Below are positions 23,301-28,555 of a DNA stretch of 28,555 nt, one piece after another. A program made the position numbers and the translations under genes. Positions within the stretch are counted from its first letter, which is position 1. Every line of letters begins with the position of its first letter. The DNA comes from Lachnospiraceae bacterium UBA7060 (GTDB lineage Bacteria > Bacillota > Clostridia > Lachnospirales > Lachnospiraceae), in the NCBI GenBank assembly GCA_002493835.1, contig DLAA01000003.1:4741-33295 (forward strand), written 5' to 3'. A model generated the notes under the pieces. That model did no database searches. It saw nothing but the letters and a program-made list of their open reading frames with translations, and was not told the DNA's origin.

Positions 23301-23968
23301 TGCAGCACCGCCTTATACCCAAGCCCCCGCACTGTCACGATCTGAAATCCATCACAGGCTGAGAGTTTATCCCGCAGCTTAGTCACATATACATCCACTG
23401 CCCGCAGGCTGGTATCACTGTCTACGCCCCAGAACTCATCCATAAGCTGCGCTCTGGAAAAGGTCTTTTTAGGATAGGACAATAGCTTATAAATGAGATT
23501 GAATTCCCTTGTGGTAAGGCTGATTTCCTTTCCGTCAATCTCCGCACTCATCCCGTCCGCGTCCAACACCAGATTTCCCACGGTTATCTTCCGTTCCATC
23601 TCAATATTTGCCCTGCGAAGGAGCGCCTTCACACGCAGCAAAAGTTCATCCAATTCAACAGGTTTTACCATGTAATCATCAATCCCAAGCTGAAATCCTT
23701 TTTGTTTGGAGGGCAGGTCATCCTTGGCAGACATGAACAAAATAGGAATATTTTTGTTCACTTGCCGAACTGTTTTGGCAAACTCAAACCCGTCAATCTC
23801 TGGCATCATGATGTCTGAAATGATCAGCTCATAGAGGTTGTTATACATTTCATCATAGGCTTCCTTCGCGTTCAAACAACCTTTTGCCCAAAACCCGCTG
23901 TCATTCAGATAAGTACAGACAATTTGATTCAACTTTGTGTCATCTTCCACTACAAGGATATGGATCAT
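23297..23968 (-). CDS. OmpR/PhoB-family response regulator
   Basis: 223 residues. Receiver domain 1-115: acidic pair E8/D9, phospho-acceptor D52 in SDIMMPEIDG, S80 in LFMSAKDD and K102 in YMVKPVELDEL. Winged-helix DNA-binding domain ~125-221: ISLTTREFNLIYKLLSYP, FSRAQLMDEFWG, AVDVYVTKLRDKL and TVRGLGYKA. The ribosome site AGGAGGTGAT is close to a full anti-16S match. The start overlaps the stop of the preceding membrane protein gene by 4 bp. It probably binds the 11-bp repeats over the operon promoter (24970-25000), which would make the operon autoregulated. Confidence 0.95.
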   Translation of the reverse strand: MIHILVVEDDTKLNQIVCTYLNDSGFWAKGCLNAKEAYDEMYNNLYELIISDIMMPEIDGFEFAKTVRQVNKNIPILFMSAKDDLPSKQKGFQLGIDDYMVKPVELDELLLRVKALLRRANIEMERKITVGNLVLDADGMSAEIDGKEISLTTREFNLIYKLLSYPKKTFSRAQLMDEFWGVDSDTSLRAVDVYVTKLRDKLSACDGFQIVTVRGLGYKAVLQ

Positions 23969-24888
23969 TCCTTATCACCTCCTGCATGATTCAAATTCAT
24001 TTTTAACTGCCTTGTGGAATATACGATCATAAAAACTGCCATGCCAAGCACAAGGATACTGATCCCTGCTCCTGTGGAGGCAGTCATAATCTGCCGGAAC
24101 ATGGGATCGTCAGCCGTCCCAAACTGCGTCAGCATAGCTGTTTCCAGAGAAAGCATGGAAACGAGCGCCGCCGTCAAGTTAATGACCTTTGCCGCTGACA
24201 TGACAGGGCTCCCGTACCGTCTGAATTTTACCACATTCCGGACAGCAGTAATCGTCGCGTAAAATGCATACATCGCCATAACATAAATCAACATTCCCGG
24301 ATATTCAAATCCGCTGTTCTGACGTACCACAAGAATGACAATGCCTGCCAGAGCAACATTCATAAACAGCAGTATAATCCCGCATAAGCGGTATCTCCTC
24401 CATTCGGAAACCTTATTTTTCCCATTTTTTCTCACATAATGGAGCAGGGAAGCCCTCATGATGGCAAGCAGGATATAATAAACGGCTAGTGTTATAAACC
24501 ACACCGATCTGTAAAGGATCCCCGAAAACATTTTGATCCCTGCATACAGGAGGTTGATAAAGAATCCCTGATACAGGGCAGTCTCTGCTCGGAACAGATC
24601 TTCCTTAAAATATTTGCTCACCACCGGAATTCCCAGCGCCTTCCTAACAAGGGGATGTGAATCAATCCCCTGACGCACAAAGCGCACAATGCCTGTGATT
24701 CCTGTAATCGTAATAATGAGGGCATAAGCAGATAAAAAATACGAAACATAGGCAATTACCGGATTTACATCTTCTTCTACAAGCGCATAAATAACAAGTC
24801 CATAAGAGGGAAACGAAATCAGCAGCGCTGGGATCGGCGGCAGGCAAAACAGCTTTTTTAATATCCTCTTCATGTCCTGTAAATCCAT
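23965..24888 (-). CDS. multi-pass membrane protein of unknown function, first gene of the two-component operon
   Basis: 307 residues from ATG 24888, chosen because AGGAGG lies six bases before it (the frame opens to 24951, where no ribosome site is present). About eight hydrophobic helices: e.g. ALLISFPSYGLVIYALV, YFLSAYALIITITGITGIV, VWFITLAVYYILLAIM, LLFMNVALAGIVILVV and ISILVLGMAVFMIVYST. I do not recognise a family and see no ATP-binding or channel motif. It is co-transcribed and translationally coupled with the response regulator (4-bp ATGA overlap). It may be the target or the sensing partner of the kinase; that is inference. Confidence 0.75.
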   Translation of the reverse strand: MDLQDMKRILKKLFCLPPIPALLISFPSYGLVIYALVEEDVNPVIAYVSYFLSAYALIITITGITGIVRFVRQGIDSHPLVRKALGIPVVSKYFKEDLFRAETALYQGFFINLLYAGIKMFSGILYRSVWFITLAVYYILLAIMRASLLHYVRKNGKNKVSEWRRYRLCGIILLFMNVALAGIVILVVRQNSGFEYPGMLIYVMAMYAFYATITAVRNVVKFRRYGSPVMSAAKVINLTAALVSMLSLETAMLTQFGTADDPMFRQIMTASTGAGISILVLGMAVFMIVYSTRQLKMNLNHAGGDKE

Positions 24889-24969
24889 GGAACGCCTCCT
24901 GCATACAGTCATAACATTGCACTGCCATCCAATGATTTTGTATCTTAACAAAAATCACCCTACCATATG

Positions 24970-25013
24970 TTTGTTTATGCTTTGTTTATATTTTGTGTCT
25001 AAATTGTGAACAA
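24970..25013 (-). promoter_or_regulatory. promoter of the two-component operon with 11-bp tandem repeats
   Basis: Minus-strand promoter: TTGTTC (25013-25008) and TATAAA (24990-24985), spacer 17 bp. Three tandem 9-bp units with an exact 11-bp period start at 24970, 24981 and 24992: TTTGTTTAT, TTTGTTTAT, TTTGTGTCT (third copy 7 of 9). They cover the -10 and spacer. OmpR-family regulators bind direct repeats spaced one helical turn apart, so this is a probable autoregulatory site. Confidence 0.55.
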
Positions 25014-25033
25014 GTCGAAAAACTTTTCCAGAA

Positions 25034-25405
25034 TTATTTTAATCCTTTAATAAAAGGAATCAGACAAAGGAGAACCACAATACCCACAATTCCCACAATG
25101 ATACCCGTTACCATATTGCTCCACACCATTGTCAGGCACATGCCAACGCCAAAAAGCAATGCGCCGACAATTCCAATCAGCACTGCGCCAATCGTTTTAC
25201 CAGACAGTTTGACAGGAGCTTTATTTTCCATTTTTCGCCATACTATCACCATAATCAACAGAATGGCTGCCCCCATCACTCCCATGATCACTCCCGGTTG
25301 GAACGCATTCCATTCCGGTATGAGTGCCATGCACATCCCTAATGCAAACAAAATCCCTCCAACAGTTCCTAAAATCATTGCCACAAATGTACTTCTCTTC
25401 ATCAT
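25034..25405 (-). CDS. small four-TM membrane protein
   Basis: 123 residues with four hydrophobic helices, at about 7-28, 37-57, 73-94 and 98-119. They form two similar halves, each a Gly-rich helix (TVGGILFALGMCMALIPEW and IVGALLFGVGMCLTMVWSN) followed by another Gly-rich helix (PGVIMGVMGAAILLIM and VTGIIVGIVGIVVLLCLI). This internal duplication, with a GMC motif in both halves, suggests fusion of two tandem copies. Function unknown. The start overlaps the upstream gene's TGA in ATGATGA; the second ATG (25402) is equally possible. Coupled with the hendecad-repeat protein gene. Confidence 0.72.
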   Translation of the reverse strand: MMKRSTFVAMILGTVGGILFALGMCMALIPEWNAFQPGVIMGVMGAAILLIMVIVWRKMENKAPVKLSGKTIGAVLIGIVGALLFGVGMCLTMVWSNMVTGIIVGIVGIVVLLCLIPFIKGLK

Positions 25406-25752
25406 TCAAGCCCTGCCTTTCTTCTCGCCTCTAACCTGGCAGCTTCTTCTTTCTGCCTATTTGCCTCAACCACTGCTCTCTGTTTCTGTTCCCGTTCTTC
25501 CTTCTGTGCCGCGCTCTCTTCCTCTCTTTTCTTCTGTTCTGCCGACAGCCTCTCCTTTGCCTCTTCTATGGACTCCCCTTCCTTCGTCAGGAAATGATCC
25601 ACGAACTTGTCGGCAATCTTGCTAAAACCTCCCACTGCCCCTTCTTCAATTTTCTTGTAGCCGCCTACTACACCTTCCTCAATTTTCTTGTAGCCGCCTA
25701 CTACTCCCTCTGCAATTTTTTCGTTTGCTTCTACCAATTTTGATTTTGCCAT
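25402..25752 (-). CDS. small hendecad-repeat / coiled-coil protein
   Basis: 116 residues with no membrane helix or signal peptide. Residues 12-55 consist of four 11-residue units of the form KIEEGVVGGYK, KIEEGVVGGYK, KIEEGAVGGFS and KIADKFVDHFL, predicted to form an amphipathic helix able to lie on membranes. Residues 58-116 are a highly charged helix rich in Glu, Lys, Arg and Gln (EEAKERLSAEQKKREEESAA). Proteins with GGYKKIEEGVVGGYKKIE repeats are common in Lachnospiraceae but unnamed. The ribosome site is AAGGAAG before ATG 25752. It overlaps the four-TM protein gene and is probably co-expressed and perhaps associated with it at the membrane. Confidence 0.78.
   Translation of the reverse strand: MAKSKLVEANEKIAEGVVGGYKKIEEGVVGGYKKIEEGAVGGFSKIADKFVDHFLTKEGESIEEAKERLSAEQKKREEESAAQKEEREQKQRAVVEANRQKEEAARLEARRKAGLE
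25613..25711 (-). repeat. 33-bp tandem repeats inside the hendecad-repeat gene
   Basis: Two nearly identical 33-bp copies (25646-25678 and 25679-25711) plus a diverged third (25613-25645), each coding for one 11-residue unit. The first 25 bases of the two main copies are identical, which indicates recent duplication or gene conversion. Confidence 0.75.
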
Positions 25753-25829
25753 ATTCTTTCTTCCTTTCTACTACTTTTGTTTGGTTTGTAAATAAAGAAT
25801 ACTGGCTGATTGTTTTTGCAATGTTTGAA

Positions 25830-26027
25830 TTATGTTTCTAAAATATTAATTGTGGGGAATATTCCTACCCTTTCGGAAGTGTCTTCCTGCTCCTCTTTTC
25901 TGTAAAAGTATCTTTGCAAGTCTGTTGGCATGAAATACAGCTCATAAATCCGTTTTGACGGATTGTTTTTCAATGTTCTCTTGCTGCTATCCAAATCTTC
26001 TGCTAATTTATTCAAATCTCGACACAA
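25830..26027 (-). other. short orphan reading frame, possible gene fragment
   Basis: A 65-codon frame (NKLAEDLDSSKRTLKNNPSK, RIYELYFMPTDLQRYFYRKE) opening with TTG and without a ribosome site. The composition looks protein-like but I do not recognise it. Around it, 25753-25829 holds only the upstream region of the hendecad-repeat gene, and 26028-26162 shows nothing I can support. It is probably a remnant in a decaying region. Confidence 0.25.
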
Positions 26028-26162
26028 AATTTATCCGCAGCATGATATAATTCTTTTGTAGCCTGTTTGTCTGCCTGATAGCTTTAAGCGGCTACGTTTT
26101 CATGGATTTATGATACCAATACATAGAATGAAAAAATATTGACAGAGACTTGACCATACATT

Positions 26163-26625
26163 GACTTAGAAATTTTTGAAGAAGAAAATGATTTTGAAGA
26201 TAAGGCAGAAGATTTCCGCAGCAAAATCATTCCGAACCTGATAAATGAATCACAGGCACGTTCCCAAATGGAAGAACTGCTATATGAATTGCAGACCTGC
26301 GGACTGAGCATTTCTTCCGGTGAAGTTGTTAATTATATAAGGATGGGGATTACACTGACGGACTGATGACAGAGCATTTAAAGAAATTGTTACAACTTGA
26401 GAAATTGTCTGATTCCTGCCTTGATGTGCTGCGTAACCTTTCTCTGCTTTCTGCCTCAGGGGTATTAAAAAATGCTTTCAAAAACTGGATAAGACTGCCA
26501 TACACTGCTTGACAGTCTGCATTGTATCTGTCTTGTGCATGGGCTGGAAGTAAAAAGACCGCAGAATGTAATTGATTCACTTATCAGTATTACAGAAAAT
26601 ATATTGCTAGCACATCGTGCATTTT
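26163..26625 (+). pseudogene. broken plus-strand coding remnants, possibly of a STAND/NB-ARC-type NTPase
   Basis: Three consecutive protein-like pieces in shifting frames. The first, 26163-26367, reads LEIFEEENDFEDKAEDFRSK ... ELLYELQTCGLSISSGEVVN. The second begins at ATG 26366, overlapping the first stop, and reads MTEHLKKLLQLEKLSDSCLD then VLRNLSLLSASGVLKNAFKN W. The third, from ~26518, reads LHCICLVHGLEVKRPQNVID SLISITEN. The second resembles the helical winged region after the ATPase in clostridial STAND/NB-ARC proteins ('LRN-SLLP-GV---FK-W'), and the third the following segment. No start, ATPase motif or ribosome site remains. The family call is tentative; that the region is decayed coding sequence is more secure. 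It abuts the truncated IS630 remnant. Confidence 0.35.
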
Positions 26626-27135
26626 CTGTTCAAAATCAGGATTGCGCTTTTCGCAGTAATATTTGATTTTAAATGGTTTCAATTCGTTCCTTGAAAGTAT
26701 TTTCTGTACCATCGGTTTTGTTATCGTCGCCAGCCTGGGGAACCCTGCTTCTGCTGCATGGTTTTGGATATGGGCATGCAGGTTTTTCAGTGTCCAGAGT
26801 TCTTGGGAATATCCCAAATCTGCTGGACGCTGACAGGCGATATCAATAATCCATGAAACGGAATCATCCGTAATCTACACAGGACGTCCTTTGCGCTGTC
26901 TATCGAAAATGGCTTCCTGCACGCCTCCGGATTTATATTTGTTCAGGCACAGTTTTACTGTATTGATGTTTATATCAAGACGATCTGCAATTGTTTGATT
27001 AGCATCACCTTGAGCCTTATATATCAAAATTTTTGCACGTTCTACGACTTGGGCCTGTATAGTCCTTTGACGGGTAAGCGATTGAAGATACTCAAAATCT
27101 TCATCAGTTAAAATAATCGCTTTTGCATTTGCCAT
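26590..27135 (-). pseudogene. IS630 family transposase, truncated and with a premature stop
   Basis: The N-terminal part (27135-26878) encodes the IS630 helix-turn-helix: AIILTDEDFEYLQSLTRQRT, then ADRLDININTVKLCLNKYKS GGVQEAIFDRQRKGRP. An in-frame TAG (26877-26875) interrupts it. The same frame continues beyond it as DDSVSWIIDIACQRPADLGY SQELWTLKNLHAHIQ and then MVQKILSRNELKPFKIKYYC EKRNPDFEQKMHDVL, all typical of the family up to about residue 180. It then ends at 26590, where the DDE catalytic domain should begin (full length is about 350 residues). The element is therefore dead. A near-perfect inverted repeat lies 22 bp upstream of its start. Confidence 0.82.
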
Positions 27136-27156
27136 ACCGGATACTTCTTTCTGATA

Positions 27157-27213
27157 TCAAGTATAGCATAAAACATATTATCTGGCTAATTATTTATTTT
27201 ATGATATACTTGA
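27157..27213. repeat. 17-bp near-perfect inverted repeat upstream of the IS630 remnant
   Basis: TCAAGTATAGCATAAAA (27157-27173) and TTTTATGATATACTTGA (27197-27213) are complementary at 16 of 17 positions, with a 23-bp A/T-rich centre. It could be the outer end of the IS630 element joined to a related end, a palindromic insertion or a transposase-binding site. No second copy was seen at the left side of the remnant, consistent with truncation there. Confidence 0.6.
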
Positions 27214-27362
27214 CTATTTTTGATTTTCCCCTCTAAAATAATGGTTGTGTAAATTATATTATTTTATCAGATCAATATATTCTATCAACGAGGAAATTTT
27301 TTCATTACTCGAACTCTTTTTCCGGTTCGTTGCAAGCCTTGTTTTTCGTTGCTTTTTCTTGC

Positions 27363-27389
27363 AAAATCGTATCATTTTGATGCGATTTT
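27363..27389. repeat. 12-bp inverted repeat downstream of the HerA gene
   Basis: AAAATCGTATCA and TGATGCGATTTT (one G:T mismatch) with a three-base loop, about 50 bp past the HerA stop codon. It may serve as a weak terminator for the leftward HerA transcript, since the stem ends in a short T-run (GATTTTGC). Next to it, GTACCC is repeated at 27420 and 27431 (11-bp period). Confidence 0.45.
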
Positions 27390-27439
27390 ATCTCTCGTTT
27401 ATATGGTTTCAAAGTTGGTGTACCCAAATTGTACCCATA

Positions 27440-28555
27440 TCATATCCACTCATCCACCACTTCTTCCCAATCCAATGGACGATAACACTTGCCAGACCAC
27501 ACATCACCAAACTCTGGATTTTCTGATTTAGGTCTTTTTTCTTTTGGCAACTCTTTAATGTCAACTACCGTAGGTATCGGTACCGCTGCTCCTAGTACGA
27601 TTGCTTTTTTTGTCGGCAAAGATGGTAGCTCATCTAAAAGTTTGCCTAAAGTATCTGGCACAAGGCGTTTTACCATCTCTTGATCTCTATCATTGACTAT
27701 TCTGTGCAGAATATATGAATTACATTGTGAAAGTACAGTTGGTGATAATTCTGAAGGTCTTTGTGAAGAAACAATTAGTCCAAGTCCAAATTTTCTTCCC
27801 TCCCTTGCTATTTTTTCAAATATTTTTGTACATAACTCATCCGCTGAATACTCACTATTATCCTCTGAATATTTTTTTATAAATGTGTGCGCTTCCTCCA
27901 TAATCATAAGTGTAGGCAATTCCTGCCCATAATGCTTTCTATATCTTTGTAGCGCCTCAAAAATCAAACGTGCAACAACTGCAACTATCAAATGAACAAT
28001 TTCAGTAGGAACAATTGATAAATCAATTACACATATCTTGCCTTTTCTATCACTATTACCTAAATATTGATTTAACCACTCTAATAGACTTATTTGTGGT
28101 TCATTTCCAATAACAGACCGTATGTTAGTATTTCTTAACAAAGATTCGATTCTGATTGTCATGAACTCAATATACTGTGATGCAGCCGAATCTTGCGCCA
28201 AAGCCTGAATATATGGCGATAATTGGTCTATTTCAAATTCTAATGGGTTATCCTCATTACACAAATATTGGTCATTCGGTCTTCCCAGTTTGTCAATAAT
28301 TTCTTGCAATCCAGAAACAATCACTTCAATATCCTGCAATTTAAACGCTTTATAATATAGATTTCCATTATATTGCCCCGAATTACCTTCAAGAAGGTTT
28401 TTCACTTTTCCTATAAAAGATTGACTTTCTTGTATATATGGAAACTCAATTCCTATTTTCAAAATAATTGCACTCATATTATCAAGTCGGTCATTCAATT
28501 CTTTACCAAATTTTGTCTTATTTTCATTTAAATAATTTTCATTGATAACTGAATT
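27440..28555 (-). CDS. HerA-type ATPase, C-terminal part (gene continues beyond the window)
   Basis: The frame is open through the window edge: codons upstream of the apparent TTG at 28498 carry on to 28555, so about 371 residues are visible and the 5' end, including the Walker A, is missing. Visible motifs: GKICVIDLSIVPTEIVHLIV (beta strand plus helix of the RecA-like core), LPTLMIMEEAHTFI (Walker B with MEEAH), KIAREGRKFGLGLIVSSQRP SELSPTVLSQCNSYILHRI (sensor and arginine-finger region) and PTKKAIVLGAAVPIPTVVDI near the end. HerA translocases work in hexamers, with NurA in end resection or with SIR2, DUF4297 or other effectors in phage defence. The partner would be outside or lost; the downstream region is decayed. 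The sequence looks A+T-rich like the McrBC-like genes. Confidence 0.88.
   Translation of the reverse strand, partial: NSVINENYLNENKTKFGKELNDRLDNMSAIILKIGIEFPYIQESQSFIGKVKNLLEGNSGQYNGNLYYKAFKLQDIEVIVSGLQEIIDKLGRPNDQYLCNEDNPLEFEIDQLSPYIQALAQDSAASQYIEFMTIRIESLLRNTNIRSVIGNEPQISLLEWLNQYLGNSDRKGKICVIDLSIVPTEIVHLIVAVVARLIFEALQRYRKHYGQELPTLMIMEEAHTFIKKYSEDNSEYSADELCTKIFEKIAREGRKFGLGLIVSSQRPSELSPTVLSQCNSYILHRIVNDRDQEMVKRLVPDTLGKLLDELPSLPTKKAIVLGAAVPIPTVVDIKELPKEKRPKSENPEFGDVWSGKCYRPLDWEEVVDEWI

Noticed and set aside
25613..25711. Tandem 33-bp repeats considered as a CRISPR-like array
   Set aside because: No unique spacers; the repeats are contiguous and in frame within a coding sequence.
26875..26877. 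In-frame TAG in the IS630 transposase considered as programmed read-through
   Set aside because: The catalytic DDE domain is also missing, so a plain nonsense mutation in a dead element is simpler.

Overview
The window looks like a chromosomal segment of an anaerobic gut-type Firmicute, most probably Lachnospiraceae/Clostridia. This rests on strong AGGAGG-type ribosome binding sites, clostridial gene families, and the small hendecad-repeat and holin-like proteins; no rRNA or other marker gene is present to confirm it. Almost every gene is on the minus strand, so operons read right to left. The exceptions are a Cu,Zn-SOD family gene, a tiny toxin gene and some gene remnants.

Left part (1-8396), mostly metabolism and stress. 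Two gene remnants sit at the edge: a flavin reductase-like pseudogene and the tail of a COG2865/AlbA_2-type regulator. A panC-panD-BASS transporter operon follows; it encodes the last steps of pantothenate synthesis plus a likely ketopantoate/pantoate-type carrier (PanS-like). In front of panC lies a ~170-nt segment with its own promoter and a perfect intrinsic terminator, either a regulated leader or an independent small RNA. Next come an ABM-fold monooxygenase-like protein, an MFS efflux pump with its TetR regulator and three visible operator-like palindromes, two GNAT acetyltransferases, and a Cu,Zn-SOD family protein without signal peptide. Last is a type I toxin-antitoxin locus: a 29-residue holin-like toxin with a convergent antisense RNA promoter and a shared terminator.

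Middle part (8397-21470), a defence island. A complete Wadjet anti-plasmid SMC system (jetA-jetB-jetC-jetD, tightly overlapping) is preceded in the same operon by a two-domain MmcQ/YjbR + EVE-like (PUA superfamily) protein. A thiol peroxidase and a nitroreductase follow. Then comes a two-gene McrBC-like restriction module: a MrcB-N/AAA+ McrB-type NTPase and a DUF2357 + PD-(D/E)xK nuclease with an extra C-terminal domain. The McrBC-like genes look A+T-richer than their neighbours, consistent with acquisition by transfer.

Right part (21471-28555). A four-gene operon encodes a multi-pass membrane protein, an OmpR-type response regulator, an intramembrane-sensing histidine kinase and a two-TM protein. 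Three 11-bp tandem repeats lie over its promoter. A two-gene operon of an 11-residue-repeat protein and a four-TM protein follows. After a degraded stretch (remnants of a probable STAND NTPase and a truncated IS630 transposase), the window ends inside a HerA-type ATPase gene whose 5' part lies outside.

The strongest candidates for something not fully described are the YjbR-EVE gene leading the Wadjet operon, the structured segment before panC, and the unusual domain architecture of the McrBC-like pair. No CRISPR array, tRNA or rRNA was seen.
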